A DNA stretch of 64,000 nucleotides from Bifidobacterium breve (GCA_945878725.1 CAMCTY010000003.1:1-64000), one strand, 5' to 3'. Numbered from the stretch's first letter, positions 1 to 9,136 are shown. Translations and numbers: made by a program. Notes: generated by a model from the letters alone, not told the origin.

Positions 1-216
1 GCCCGTTCGGTCTTGCTTGACGCCGGTCTCGCCCGCGAATGCGATGTCGACATCAACGCCATCGCACGCGCCGATGAGATCTTCCTGGGCTCGTCGATCT
101 CGGGGATCAGACCGGTCGTTTCTATCGACGGAACGTCCGTGTCCATTGCCTCCGGGAGCCACACTCTCGCGGCAAGGAAGCTTCTGGAAGCTCAGTCCGA
201 GCGGACCGACAAGTAA
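1..216 (+). CDS. Class IV aminotransferase, C-terminal fragment (PabC/IlvE-like)
   Basis: Only the last 71 codons are present; the gene starts before the window and ends at TAA 214-216. The fragment shows the end of a fold-type IV PLP-dependent aminotransferase: a segment ADEIFLGSSISGIRPV matches the family's conserved stretch that contacts the cofactor phosphate and substrate, followed by a short closing helix. Family members include aminodeoxychorismate lyase (PabC, folate synthesis), branched-chain aminotransferase and D-amino acid aminotransferase, and the fragment does not separate them. The short spacing and the tail favour the PabC-like type, but that is an inference. Confidence 0.7.
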   Translation, partial: ARSVLLDAGLARECDVDINAIARADEIFLGSSISGIRPVVSIDGTSVSIASGSHTLAARKLLEAQSERTDK

Positions 217-237
217 TAAGCGATTTCCTCAGACAGC

Positions 238-268
238 AGACCGCAAATCTGATCAGCCGCTGCGGTCT
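238..268 (+). terminator. Hairpin downstream of the aminotransferase gene
   Basis: A 7-base-pair inverted repeat (AGACCGC and GCGGTCT) with a 17-base loop lies 22 bases after the aminotransferase stop, inside the 181-base gap 217-397. The loop holds the palindrome CTGATCAG. No T-run follows, so it is not a classical intrinsic terminator. Nothing else was recognised in the gap. Confidence 0.25.
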
Positions 269-397
269 CGAACACTGAGGCAATGCGGCATGCCCTACTG
301 GTGCACAAGAAACCCATAAAGGATGTAGTTGTCGCCTATGACCCACGGCCCTGCACAAGCACGATCGTACCGCCGCCAACTTCTTCCGCCGGGAGAA

Positions 398-1219
398 TTA
401 ACGCTGGATGGTTGCGTGGACGACATCGCCCACGGTGATCTCGACGAGTTCTCCGGTTTCCTCTGAACGCACAAGCAGATGACCGGCACCAGTTATTTGC
501 TGAGCGACACCGGTAACAATCCGGTCGGCCATCTCGACCCGGACGGATCGACCCAAAGTCGCAGATCGGGAACGAAGGACTTCCATGAGCTCAGCCCGCC
601 CCGCATCAGTCTCAATCCGGGTGAGCCAGCGATCGAAGCACCCAAGCCAAGCGACGAGGAGTTCCTCCCGATCAACATGGATTTGAGCGATCTGTGCGAG
701 CGACACAGCGATGCTGGCTAGTTCCTCGGGCAAATCATCGGGCCAATTCACGTTGAGGCCCATACCGAGAACAACCGCCGAGACTCGGCCCTCGCCGACA
801 ATTGATTCGGCGAGGATTCCCGAGAGCTTCCGACCCTCAAAGGGCCCACCGTCGGCGATGACGAGATCGTTAGGCCACTTGATTCCCGGGCGAACCCCTG
901 CGACTGCCTCACAGGCTTCAGCGGCGGCGACAGCAGAGGCCACGGTGACCAGAAAGACATCTGACGGGTCGAGCGACGGCCTGATCAGGGCCGAGACCAG
1001 TAGCGATGATCCGGGAGGGGCCGACCATTTCCTGTCGAGCCGTCCCCGGCCTGCGGTCTGGTGATCAGCTACCAAAACCAGGCCCTCGTTGGCCCCCTCT
1101 GAGGCCAATTCGAGCAGATCACGGTTGGTGGATCCTGTCTCGGCGACCCAGCGGATTTCGGCAAACCGAGTACCCGGAACGGCAGGTGTTTCGAACGGTG
1201 TCTCCATATCTGCCACCAT
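398..1219 (-). CDS. birA: Biotin--[biotin carboxyl-carrier protein] ligase
   Basis: This 273-residue protein activates biotin to biotinyl-AMP and transfers it to a lysine of the carboxylase carrier domain in the cytoplasm. Visible family hallmarks are the N-terminal STN motif of the substrate pocket, the biotin-binding GRGRLDRKWSAPPGSSL loop, and KWPNDL with the catalytic lysine, followed by a small C-terminal beta domain. There is no N-terminal helix-turn-helix, so it is a group I monofunctional enzyme and not a repressor. The ATG at 1217-1219 is used; another in-frame ATG at 1205-1207 is possible. Its start lies 5 bases from the divergent start of the biotin carboxylase gene, whose product is its obvious substrate. 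Confidence 0.93.
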   Translation of the reverse strand: MVADMETPFETPAVPGTRFAEIRWVAETGSTNRDLLELASEGANEGLVLVADHQTAGRGRLDRKWSAPPGSSLLVSALIRPSLDPSDVFLVTVASAVAAAEACEAVAGVRPGIKWPNDLVIADGGPFEGRKLSGILAESIVGEGRVSAVVLGMGLNVNWPDDLPEELASIAVSLAQIAQIHVDREELLVAWLGCFDRWLTRIETDAGRAELMEVLRSRSATLGRSVRVEMADRIVTGVAQQITGAGHLLVRSEETGELVEITVGDVVHATIQR

Positions 1220-1224
1220 AGGGC

Positions 1225-2994
1225 GTGCTCAAAAAAGTCCTGATCGCCAATCGCGGCGAAATCGCTGTCCGGGTCATTCGTGCCTGCCAAGAAATGGGCA
1301 TCGCAACCGTGGCTGTGTACTCCGATCTTGATCGCGACGCCCTTCATGTCCGACTCGCCGACGAGGCTTACGCCCTCGGCGGAACAACTGCCGCCGAGAG
1401 CTATCTCAACACCGAGATCATCCTCGATGTGATCGAGCGCAGCGGCGCCGACGCGGTGCATCCCGGATACGGATTCTTCTCCGAGAACACCGACTTCGCC
1501 CGGGCCATCACCGAGCGCGGCGTTACCTTCATCGGACCGCCGCCCGGCGCAATCGAGGTCATGGGCGACAAGGTGTCGAGTCGTATTGCCGCACAGGCGG
1601 CTGGAGTGAACGGCGTGCCTGGCACGACTCAGTTCCTCAATGACGCAACCGAGGTCGTCGCCTTCGGTGAAGAATTCGGATGGCCAGTAGCCATCAAGGC
1701 CGCCTACGGCGGCGGCGGTCGAGGCATGCGCGTTGTCCGCGAAGAATCCGAGGCAGCCGAAGCTTTAGACTCCGCCCAGAGCGAAGCTCTCAAGGGCTTC
1801 GGCCGTGACGAGTGCTACGTCGAGCGCTATCTCACGTGGCCCCGACACATCGAGATGCAGATCATCGCCGACACCCACGGCAACTGCGTGTGGGTAGCCG
1901 AGCGCGATTGTTCCGCTCAGCGCCGTCACCAGAAACTGATCGAAGAAAGCCCGGCACCGTCATTCCCCGCCGAGATTCGTCAGGCCATGGGTGACGCCGC
2001 CGTCAAGGTCGCTAAGGCCTGCGGCTACGTCAATGCCGGAACCGTCGAGTTCCTCTACCAAGACGGCGAATTCTTCTTTCTTGAGATGAACACCCGCCTT
2101 CAGGTTGAACATCCCGTGACTGAAATGGTCTCGGGCATTGATCTTGTCGCCGAACAGATCCGAGTCGCTGCCGGCGAACCGCTCTCGTTCACGCAGGACG
2201 ACATCCAGCTCTCCGGGCACGCCATTGAGGTCCGCATCAACGCAGAGAATCCGGCCGAAGGCAAGTTCCTGCCCTCCCCCGGCGACATCACCACCCTCGT
2301 CCCACCCGCCGGCTTCGGCACGCGTTGGGACGGCGGCTACGAATCCGGCGACACCGTCAGCCAGTACTACGACAACCTCGTCGGCAAGCTCATCTGCTGG
2401 GGTGCAGATCGCCCCACCGCGATCAGCCGCACACTCCGTGCCCTGCGCGAGTTCCGCATCGAAGGAATCGCCACCACCATCCCGGCCGATATCGCGATCC
2501 TTGAGCACTCCGACTTCGCCGAGTCAAAGCATTCGACCAAGTGGGTTGAAGACGTTCTCGATCTCACCGGCGTCAGTTCCACTCCGATCGTCGCCGATGG
2601 CGACGCCGAAGCCAAGGTGCAGCGCGACGTTGACGTTGAAGTCAACGGCAAGCGCTTCTCGGTCAAGGTGTTCGTCCCTGAGTCACAGGCTGGCGCCGTT
2701 GTCGCCTCCGGTGGTTCGGCAGGCGGCGCTGCTCGTCCCCGTCGCTCGGCTGGTGCCGGCGGTGCCGGTGCCGGTGGCGGATCCGGTGCGGTCACCGTCC
2801 CCATGCAGGGAACGATCGTGAAGGTTCTCGTCGAAGTCGGTCAAGAGATCGAAGCCGGCGCAACCGTCTGCGTTCTTGAGGCGATGAAGATGGAGAACAA
2901 CATCGCTGCAGAAAAGGCTGGCACCGTCAAGGAGATCAAGGTTGCTCCTGGTGATTCAGTTGGTTCCGGCGACGTCGTCGTCGTTATCGAATAA
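1225..2994 (+). CDS. Acyl-CoA carboxylase alpha subunit (biotin carboxylase plus BCCP)
   Basis: The 589-residue subunit carboxylates its own biotin using ATP and bicarbonate and passes the carboxyl group to a separate carboxyltransferase that makes malonyl- or methylmalonyl-CoA. Residues 1-450 form the biotin carboxylase: KKVLIANRGEIA at the start, a glycine-rich ATP loop GGGGRGMRVV and EMNTRLQVEHPVTE. A Gly/Ala/Arg-rich linker (about residues 490-515) leads to the biotinyl domain with the EAMKMEN motif; Lys555 is the predicted biotin site. Domain order is that of the actinobacterial AccA-type subunit. No carboxyltransferase gene is adjacent. The start is GTG 1225-1227, with no room for a leader before the divergent birA. 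Propionyl-CoA carboxylation would fit the mutase gene further along, but acetyl-CoA specificity cannot be excluded. Confidence 0.93.
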   Translation: MLKKVLIANRGEIAVRVIRACQEMGIATVAVYSDLDRDALHVRLADEAYALGGTTAAESYLNTEIILDVIERSGADAVHPGYGFFSENTDFARAITERGVTFIGPPPGAIEVMGDKVSSRIAAQAAGVNGVPGTTQFLNDATEVVAFGEEFGWPVAIKAAYGGGGRGMRVVREESEAAEALDSAQSEALKGFGRDECYVERYLTWPRHIEMQIIADTHGNCVWVAERDCSAQRRHQKLIEESPAPSFPAEIRQAMGDAAVKVAKACGYVNAGTVEFLYQDGEFFFLEMNTRLQVEHPVTEMVSGIDLVAEQIRVAAGEPLSFTQDDIQLSGHAIEVRINAENPAEGKFLPSPGDITTLVPPAGFGTRWDGGYESGDTVSQYYDNLVGKLICWGADRPTAISRTLRALREFRIEGIATTIPADIAILEHSDFAESKHSTKWVEDVLDLTGVSSTPIVADGDAEAKVQRDVDVEVNGKRFSVKVFVPESQAGAVVASGGSAGGAARPRRSAGAGGAGAGGGSGAVTVPMQGTIVKVLVEVGQEIEAGATVCVLEAMKMENNIAAEKAGTVKEIKVAPGDSVGSGDVVVVIE

Positions 2995-3021
2995 GCGAAC
3001 TTCCGCTACGACGGTTCTCGA

Positions 3022-4374
3022 TCAACCGATGTCCACAATCTTGGATATCGGTTGTCCGACGAATTCTGATCGGATCAATTCACGTGAGCCCTGGTCCAGT
3101 CGCGGCTGGACGAGTTCGGTGAAGTCCTGAGCGAAGAAGTGGTCACCCTGATCGGTCACGAGTAGATCGCGTTTGATGAACGGGAAATCCTGTTCGAGTA
3201 GCTCGCGCCAGAAATGGTGGGTGGGATTTAACGGCATCCGCATCTCGAGATCCTCAAAGGTCTTGACTAGCGACCGGAATCCCACTGGTAGATACTTAGG
3301 ATCGTGTTTTCTGATCTGCACAGCCGAAGCGGATTCGGCCAGGCGGGTGAGCCGATCGTCCAGAGATTTCTCAAAACGGTCGGCAAGCTCGAAGTACTCG
3401 AAAACCGCTGCCGTGGTGAATCCGCGAGCGTTCAGGAATGACGTCAATCCGACTTCCCCGTGTTCAATCACCCCCTCCTTGTATCTCGGAAACGGATACT
3501 GATCGAAGAAGTCGCTCAACACGCCTTGCCTGAGGGCGGGCGCCGTGAAGCCGAGAAAATACGACTGAAGATGATGACCGAAATCCCACGAATCGGTCAG
3601 GGACCATACGTCCGCTCCAAGTTGCTCGCCCTTGGTGATGAGTTGGCCAAGATCACCGAATGGTCCGACGCAACTGTCATTGACCAGAAGCAGATGGTCA
3701 CACTCATCAACAAGATCGCCGAGCCGTTCGAGACCTGTAGCCCATGACGCAAAATCCCATCCGCGGTTCTCCCGTGACAAGAAGAAGTCAGCACCCAACG
3801 CATCAGGCGGCGCAGTCGGTGACGTGTCGACGACTAGGACCGTGTTACCGGAAGTTGAGAGAGCCTCAACAAGCCGACGGATACCGAGATCACTCGCACC
3901 CGCACCACGATGGGTCGCCACGATTGCGACTCGGCGACTCGCCGCAACGCGTCTCTCGAAAGATCCCCATAAACCCGATTCGCTACGCACCGTGCCTGAA
4001 AGCATTCCTTGCGAACTGATATCCGGCGGCATTGAATGGATTGCGACCGGATCTTGAGATCGAAAAATCGTCTGACCGGTTCCGACGTGAATGACCTCAA
4101 GTGCGTGAGGAAGATCATCGGAAACAAGATCACGGAGTGAAACGGCAAATCCGCAGTTGCCGGACGCGTGGCCCGCATGGGCCACGTCTGGTCTCGAAAG
4201 ATCGCACCGAGTCCGATGCGCCTCGACGCCGTCGATCTTGATCGCAATATCTAGGGGCTCGAGAGGGTTCTCGGTACCGATGACCCAGCCTCTGAGAACC
4301 GGTGACCATTGATCCACTGATCCGTCAGTCAACAGCACTTTTCTGGGGACCTCCACAGCCCGCGACTTCCGCAT
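3022..4374 (-). CDS. RgpF-like (rhamnan synthesis F family) protein with N-terminal GW...HGF-type domain
   Basis: A 450-residue protein with two parts. Residues about 28-100 form a small beta domain with GWV, an IDG turn, SRPDV and CGF, a degenerate copy of the repeat found in two secreted proteins of this window. Residues about 130-430 match the RgpF family: RVAIVATHRG, NRGWDFASW and DHLLLVNDSCVGP are characteristic. RgpF-family proteins take part in rhamnose-containing cell-wall polysaccharide assembly, probably as glycosyltransferases. An AGGAAG ribosome site precedes the ATG at 4372-4374. The gene stands alone, convergent with the carboxylase gene, far from the main glycan cluster. The enzymatic activity is inferred from the family. 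Confidence 0.8.
   Translation of the reverse strand: MRKSRAVEVPRKVLLTDGSVDQWSPVLRGWVIGTENPLEPLDIAIKIDGVEAHRTRCDLSRPDVAHAGHASGNCGFAVSLRDLVSDDLPHALEVIHVGTGQTIFRSQDPVAIHSMPPDISSQGMLSGTVRSESGLWGSFERRVAASRRVAIVATHRGAGASDLGIRRLVEALSTSGNTVLVVDTSPTAPPDALGADFFLSRENRGWDFASWATGLERLGDLVDECDHLLLVNDSCVGPFGDLGQLITKGEQLGADVWSLTDSWDFGHHLQSYFLGFTAPALRQGVLSDFFDQYPFPRYKEGVIEHGEVGLTSFLNARGFTTAAVFEYFELADRFEKSLDDRLTRLAESASAVQIRKHDPKYLPVGFRSLVKTFEDLEMRMPLNPTHHFWRELLEQDFPFIKRDLLVTDQGDHFFAQDFTELVQPRLDQGSRELIRSEFVGQPISKIVDIG
3023..3054. terminator. Near-perfect hairpin at the junction of two convergent genes
   Basis: A 13-base-pair inverted repeat (arms beginning CAACCGAT and ending ATCGGTTG, one G-T wobble on one strand) with a 6-base loop lies within the last codons of the RgpF-like gene, 28 bases after the carboxylase stop. 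Position and symmetry suggest a bidirectional transcript end or 3' stabiliser. No T-run follows on either strand, so intrinsic termination is uncertain. Confidence 0.4.
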
Positions 4375-4488
4375 GTTGCCGACTTCCTATCGAGGTCCAT
4401 GTTTGGCTTCGCCGCCACAAAGCCGAAACTGACCCTACAGGAGCGCTATCCCCCGCTTCACCAAAGCTTGGGCCCAGCCGGAGTTTGG

Positions 4489-5562
4489 TCAGATTGACGG
4501 GACCCAGCCGCTGGCCCGTGGGAGCGACATGTCGAGGTACGTCACGATTCCGGGCTTTGCCGCGCATACCGACGCAACCGCGTTCACCGCTGGCATAGCC
4601 GTCATGATCATTCCGAGAACCATGTAGTCGCTGAACGATTTAGCTACGAAATCGGCCGGCGGAAACACTTCAAGCTTGGTCCGTACCGAAGGCATCCCCT
4701 GGACCTCCACGATGTATCCGTGCTCAACCTTCCAATCGGGCTCCAGTGTTCGACCCTTGCGCCACCGAACGTCCAACGACACGATCTTCCGACCGTTAAG
4801 CCACCCTTGCCAACTTGCCGCAACACCCGCAACGCATCCTGCTTCGATGGCCCACGAATCCATGTCGAGGCGTTCGGTGGTCTGTGCGAATTCCGCTTCA
4901 CATCGAATTTCGTCGAACGTGATTCCAAGAGCATCGCCGAGCAGGTGGACCGCATCACCGAAGACAGCGGTACCAGCGGCGACCAGGGCCGGGAGTTCGG
5001 GATCGTCAATCGGACGGCCATGTCCCACCGACCGCTCGGTGTCCTCGGAGTCATAACCGGTGGAGTCAACCGATTCAAGGACGCGAACCGAGTCAATCCG
5101 ATCGCAGAGTCCGGCAGACACAATGCCGAGAAGGTTGGCCAGCCCCGGATTCATGCCGGATCCAAAGATCGAACTCTGTCCGCGCTCACACGCATCGATG
5201 ATCCGGTCGCGACCATCGCCCAGGGCATGGCCGGTGATGAAGCCGGCCGTCGCCGTCACGTTGATCCCCGATTCGAGAATGCGCACGAGATGGTCGACGT
5301 CGGGCCACTTCGGGTTGTAGATGACGCAATCCGGTTTCAGTGCGAGCAGGGCGTCGATGTCCGCTGTGGCCAGGACTCCAATCGGATCGATACCAACGAG
5401 TTCACCCACGTCGCGTCCGACCTTGTCGACTCCCCACGCGTAGCAACCGACAATCTCGAGATTCGGATTAGCGACTGCCGCCCGAACCGAACGCTCCCCC
5501 ACGTTCCCGGTTGTCCACTGCACAACGCGATACACGCGCTCGCTGTTCTTGACCTCAGCCAC
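4489..5562 (-). CDS. DapB-fold NAD(P)-dependent oxidoreductase
   Basis: This 357-residue protein begins with a Rossmann segment (VVQWTTGNVGERSVRAA) typical of the dihydrodipicolinate-reductase-like group that also holds 2,4-diaminopentanoate dehydrogenase and many uncharacterised actinobacterial paralogs. It is longer than true DapB (about 245 residues) and lacks the DapB C-terminal signature, so lysine synthesis is unlikely. Conserved blocks CVIYNPKWPD and NVTATAGFITG belong to the nucleotide-binding half, and the C-terminal half is a substrate domain of unknown specificity. Start is GTG 5560-5562 with an AGGGGA ribosome site upstream. Neighbours give no pathway clue. Confidence 0.75.
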   Translation of the reverse strand: MAEVKNSERVYRVVQWTTGNVGERSVRAAVANPNLEIVGCYAWGVDKVGRDVGELVGIDPIGVLATADIDALLALKPDCVIYNPKWPDVDHLVRILESGINVTATAGFITGHALGDGRDRIIDACERGQSSIFGSGMNPGLANLLGIVSAGLCDRIDSVRVLESVDSTGYDSEDTERSVGHGRPIDDPELPALVAAGTAVFGDAVHLLGDALGITFDEIRCEAEFAQTTERLDMDSWAIEAGCVAGVAASWQGWLNGRKIVSLDVRWRKGRTLEPDWKVEHGYIVEVQGMPSVRTKLEVFPPADFVAKSFSDYMVLGMIMTAMPAVNAVASVCAAKPGIVTYLDMSLPRASGWVPSI

Positions 5563-5632
5563 GCAATCCCCTAGCCCTTCTCCCCCGCCTCCCGGATTGC
5601 CCGGAAAAGCACTGTGAACCTATCAACGCTGT

Positions 5633-6151
5633 TCAGCGCGTACTGATGATGACCGTTCCGGCAGCCTGATCGGGGATGCCCCGGTGAAGTTCGCCCGCAA
5701 GTGAGGTTCCGTACACGAGGAGGAACGCTCCAAAAGCGAAAGGGCCGAGCGGCAGCGCCAATGCCGACCACGGCACGATCGCCCGCAGCGCAGCCTGTGC
5801 GATGTTCGGCCGGAGGCCGTCGGTGTAACGAACAGCCTTCAGACCCATCATCGCTTTGCCGATTGACCGGCCGAAAAGCGCGATGCACACGAACTCGTAT
5901 GCCATACCGAGCGCAACAATTGCGAGAAGTAACCAGTCCGGCGTGTCCAGTTGCATCTGTCCAGCGACATCGCGGATCGAAAGCGAAATCACGACGAGAG
6001 CCGGGGCCAAGACGAGCGACAAGTCGATCGCTCGAGCGCCGAACCGCGGGCCCGGTGCCGCCAGACTGAACGGACCCGTAGCCGGGAAATCCTTCGCCTG
6101 AGGAAGGCGGGGTGGATCTTGAACCGAACCGGTCATGTCACTCGGCGGCAT
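5633..6151 (-). CDS. RDD family membrane protein
   Basis: A 172-residue integral membrane protein. After a short proline-rich cytoplasmic stretch, the segment RFGARAIDLSLVLAPALVV carries the conserved arginine and aspartate of the RDD domain at the edge of the first membrane helix. Further hydrophobic segments and the FGRSIGKAMMGLKAVR loop, also diagnostic, follow. Some RDD proteins have been linked to ion transport, but most have no known role. The start may be 6151 or the inner ATG at 6136, which lies one base after the stop of the LpdA-like gene, so the two are probably co-transcribed. Confidence 0.82.
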   Translation of the reverse strand: MPPSDMTGSVQDPPRLPQAKDFPATGPFSLAAPGPRFGARAIDLSLVLAPALVVISLSIRDVAGQMQLDTPDWLLLAIVALGMAYEFVCIALFGRSIGKAMMGLKAVRYTDGLRPNIAQAALRAIVPWSALALPLGPFAFGAFLLVYGTSLAGELHRGIPDQAAGTVIISTR

Positions 6152-7496
6152 CGGAAAGCGCTTCAGCCAACGCTGGATGAACGAGCAGGCTTTCGTAGAT
6201 GTCGTTCACACGGAGACCCGCTGTCACGGCTAGCGCGATCACAGAGATCAGTTCGGCCGCGTGCGCCCCGACGATCGACCCTCCGAGGACAACACCGGTG
6301 GCCGGATCGGAGATGATCTTGACAAAACCGCGCGGATCATCGTCGATGAGTGCTTTCGCGTTTGCTGAGAACGGGACCTTGGTGACTCGGATTTTGCGCC
6401 CTTCGGCGAACGCGTCGGCCTCGGCCAATCCGACGTCGGCAATTTCGGGGACGGTGAAGATCGCCGACGCCGCCTTTTCGTAGTCAAGGTGCCGATGCGG
6501 GCCGACGTGCAGACCCATCGCGTGTTCGGCAATCTTACGACCCTGCATCGTGGCCACGGATGAAAGCGGAAGCTTGCCGGAGAGATCGCCAGCTGCATAG
6601 ATGTGAGGGATCGATGACTGGCAGTTGTGATTGACGACGACATAGCCGTGATCGCTGTCGATTCCAGCGTTCTCGAGACCGAGACTCTCAGAGTTGGGGA
6701 CTGATCCGATTGCCAACAATGCGTGTGAACCTCGGGCCTGTCGACCGTCGTCGCAGATGATTGTCACCCCGTCGGCATCGACCTCTGCGGCGATTGCACG
6801 TGCCCCCTTGAAAAGGTGCACGCCGCGATCGATGAAGTCTGCTTCTAGTGCTGCGGCAACTTCGGGATCCTTCGCCGGCAGGACCTGCTGGCGGCTGACG
6901 ATCAAGGTGACTTCGCATCCGAATGCGGAGAACATGTGCACGAACTCGACGCCGGTGACGCCGGACCCGACGACAACAAGGTGTTCGGGAAGTTCGGGCG
7001 GCGGGTATGCATCACGAGTCGTCAGCAATCGCTGACCGTCAACCGATGCCCACTCCGGAATCCGCGGTCGGCTTCCGGTGGCGAGGAGGATGACATCAGC
7101 TTCGATCTCGCTGGTGCCTTCGGCAGATTCAACGACAACAGTGTTGGAATCGGCGAGGTGCGCGGTCCCCCGGATCATCGTCACCCCCTGGCTTTCGAGC
7201 AAGCCACTCGTCGAGCGTTCAAGTCGCGCTCCGATCGTCTGGATCCTCGTCCGGAGCGCATCGAAATCGAGTGACGCCGACACATCGGTCAGACCCATGC
7301 CACGTGATCGGTTGATCATCGTGAGCGCTCCACCGGTGGCGATCATCGCCTTCGATGGGATGCAGTCCCACAGATGCGCAGCACCGCCGACGATGTCCTT
7401 CTCGATCATCGTGACCTCGGCCCCGAGTCGAGCCGCATACGTTGCCGCGCTGTTACCTGCCGGCCCACCCCCGATGATCACAAAGCGCTTGGCCAT
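6138..7496 (-). CDS. lpdA: LpdA-like flavoprotein NAD(P)H-quinone reductase
   Basis: A 452-residue protein of the pyridine nucleotide-disulfide oxidoreductase family. The FAD-binding GGGPAGNSAATYAARLGA fold is at the N-terminus, an NAD(P) fold (VVGSGVTGVEF) is central, and a dimerisation domain closes the chain. The usual CxxxxC redox pair is reduced to one cysteine: the sequence reads GGAAHLWDCIPSK, with alanine where the first cysteine normally sits. This matches the mycobacterial LpdA type, which lacks lipoamide dehydrogenase activity and reduces quinones. The true E3 of the window is the separate gene at 57993. The ATG at 7494-7496 sits just before the Rossmann strand; a GTG at 7526 is a longer alternative. 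Confidence 0.85.
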   Translation of the reverse strand: MAKRFVIIGGGPAGNSAATYAARLGAEVTMIEKDIVGGAAHLWDCIPSKAMIATGGALTMINRSRGMGLTDVSASLDFDALRTRIQTIGARLERSTSGLLESQGVTMIRGTAHLADSNTVVVESAEGTSEIEADVILLATGSRPRIPEWASVDGQRLLTTRDAYPPPELPEHLVVVGSGVTGVEFVHMFSAFGCEVTLIVSRQQVLPAKDPEVAAALEADFIDRGVHLFKGARAIAAEVDADGVTIICDDGRQARGSHALLAIGSVPNSESLGLENAGIDSDHGYVVVNHNCQSSIPHIYAAGDLSGKLPLSSVATMQGRKIAEHAMGLHVGPHRHLDYEKAASAIFTVPEIADVGLAEADAFAEGRKIRVTKVPFSANAKALIDDDPRGFVKIISDPATGVVLGGSIVGAHAAELISVIALAVTAGLRVNDIYESLLVHPALAEALSDAAE

Positions 7497-7583
7497 GTGG
7501 TTCAGGCTATCGGGCGCTGGCGGCACGATTCCCGGCTTCGCGGGTTCAAACGAATAATGCAGGGTCCGGGTTCGTCGACTAGA

Positions 7584-8366
7584 TCAATGAGAGGCGCGCG
7601 ACAGACGCTTCAGTCGATGATCGCGGGTAAAAAGTTGACGCGATAGGCCAAGCGCCATCACGGTGACGCTCGTTGTCACCGATCCGAGAACCAGATACAT
7701 GATCGCCAGCTGAATCGTCACCGCATCGACCGCATCGACTCCGGCGAGGATCAGCCCCGTCATGGCTCCCGGCAGAAAGACAAGGCCTACCGCCTTCGTA
7801 GATTCGATCTGTGGGACAAGTGCCGTCACGAGTGCCGACCGCACGTAGGGCCTTGACGCGTTCTGCCAGGAAAGCCCGAGCGCCAGCCTCGACTCAACTT
7901 CGGCACGCTTGTCTGAGAACTCTCCGACGATCCGGCGCCCGACAAGTACGCACGAGGTCATTGAGTTGCCGATCATCATGCCGGCGAGCGGGACCACCGT
8001 CCGCCCCTCGATCGGAAAGATGCCGAAACCGAAGATCACCGAAAGACTCACTGCGATCACCGTCAACATCGAAAGCGTGCCGAGCCACAGAATCCCCGGA
8101 ACCTCTGACGCGCGATTGCGAATAGTGATGCCGGAAAATACGACCATCACCACGACCCAAAGCCACGCCCATGCTACGGACGCGTCCGGATCGAGAATCA
8201 ACCGCAGCGCCCATCCAACAAGTAGCAGCTGAACTGCAGCCCGGGCCGATGCCCAGAGGATCGATCGAGACAGGTTCAACCGTTGCCATCCGGAAAGGGC
8301 GATGGCGATCACGATCAAGACAAATGATGCGGCGAGTCCCGCCCATCCGATTGACGTTGCGCTCAC
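7584..8366 (-). CDS. FetB/UPF0014 family ABC transporter permease
   Basis: A 260-residue membrane protein with about six or seven hydrophobic helices and the family hallmarks ARAAVQLLLVGWAL near the N-terminus, GMMIGNSMT in the middle and FLPGAMTGLILAG in the last third. E. coli FetB and plant ALS3 are relatives; FetAB is reported to export iron, and plant relatives act in aluminium tolerance. The substrate here is unknown. The GTG at 8364-8366 overlaps the stop of the ATPase gene as GTGA, which fixes the start and implies translational coupling. A longer in-frame reading to 8501 only shadows the ATPase gene. Confidence 0.87.
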   Translation of the reverse strand: MSATSIGWAGLAASFVLIVIAIALSGWQRLNLSRSILWASARAAVQLLLVGWALRLILDPDASVAWAWLWVVVMVVFSGITIRNRASEVPGILWLGTLSMLTVIAVSLSVIFGFGIFPIEGRTVVPLAGMMIGNSMTSCVLVGRRIVGEFSDKRAEVESRLALGLSWQNASRPYVRSALVTALVPQIESTKAVGLVFLPGAMTGLILAGVDAVDAVTIQLAIMYLVLGSVTTSVTVMALGLSRQLFTRDHRLKRLSRASH

Positions 8367-9082
8367 TGTTCCGACTCCCCATTGTCGGCGCCATCTTCGA
8401 GAAAGTCCTGAGCGACTGACTCTGTGGCGATCCGCCCATCCACAAGGACCAACGTCCGATCCGCGAGTCGACGGGCTTGGGCGAGATCGTGAGTGACCCA
8501 AAGAATCCCGAGACCCTCATTGGCGAGTTCCCGGGCCAGAGACTCGATCCCGCGCCGACTTTCCGGATCCAGAGCGGAGGTTGGCTCATCCATCAGAAGT
8601 ACCTGTGGATCGGTGAGCAAGGCCCTGGCGATGCAGACGCGCTGCATCTCTCCACCCGAGAGGTCATCACCGATTCGTTCGAGAAACGTCGAAGCCAGCC
8701 CTGCCCGCTTAAGAACCGAAATCATCCGCGCCTCGTCGGCATCTGACGCAGCAACGAGAAGATTGTCCCGGACAGTCCCCGGGAAGATCGACGGCTTCTG
8801 GAACACCATGCCCACGCGCCGACGCAGCCACAGTGGGTCGAGGGTGGCTATGTCGGTTCCCGTCAGAGATACCGCCCCTGCCGATGGCACATCGAGCCGG
8901 TTGCCTAGACGCAGAAGCGTGGATTTTCCGGCCCCCGAGGGACCGACGATCACGAGGATGTCCCGAGAGTGCACGTGAGCCGACACGGAATGCAGCCGCT
9001 CAACCCCGTCGTCGGACATTGCCGACACCTGCTCAAAGTCGAGCAGAACTGGAAAGTCGACCTTTCCCTCGGGTGTATTCAC
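8363..9082 (-). CDS. FetA-like ABC transporter ATPase
   Basis: A 239-residue nucleotide-binding subunit. Walker A GPSGAGKST, the signature LSGGEMQR, Walker B VLLMDEPTSALD and the switch histidine in WVTHD are all present, so it should hydrolyse ATP. It is the obvious partner of the FetB-like permease whose start overlaps its stop. Start is GTG 9080-9082; the reading frame stays open much further upstream, but that part is antisense to the mutase gene. The 66 bases between this start and the divergent mutase start must hold both promoters. Confidence 0.87.
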   Translation of the reverse strand: MNTPEGKVDFPVLLDFEQVSAMSDDGVERLHSVSAHVHSRDILVIVGPSGAGKSTLLRLGNRLDVPSAGAVSLTGTDIATLDPLWLRRRVGMVFQKPSIFPGTVRDNLLVAASDADEARMISVLKRAGLASTFLERIGDDLSGGEMQRVCIARALLTDPQVLLMDEPTSALDPESRRGIESLARELANEGLGILWVTHDLAQARRLADRTLVLVDGRIATESVAQDFLEDGADNGESEQ

Positions 9083-9136
9083 CCCGTCAGCATGGCATCT
9101 GGCGCCGTCAGGATGACACCCCCGCCTCCTCCCTCT

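Noticed and set aside
4720-5574. 284-codon plus-strand open frame
   Set aside because: It is the complement of the DapB-like oxidoreductase, which has clear family motifs.
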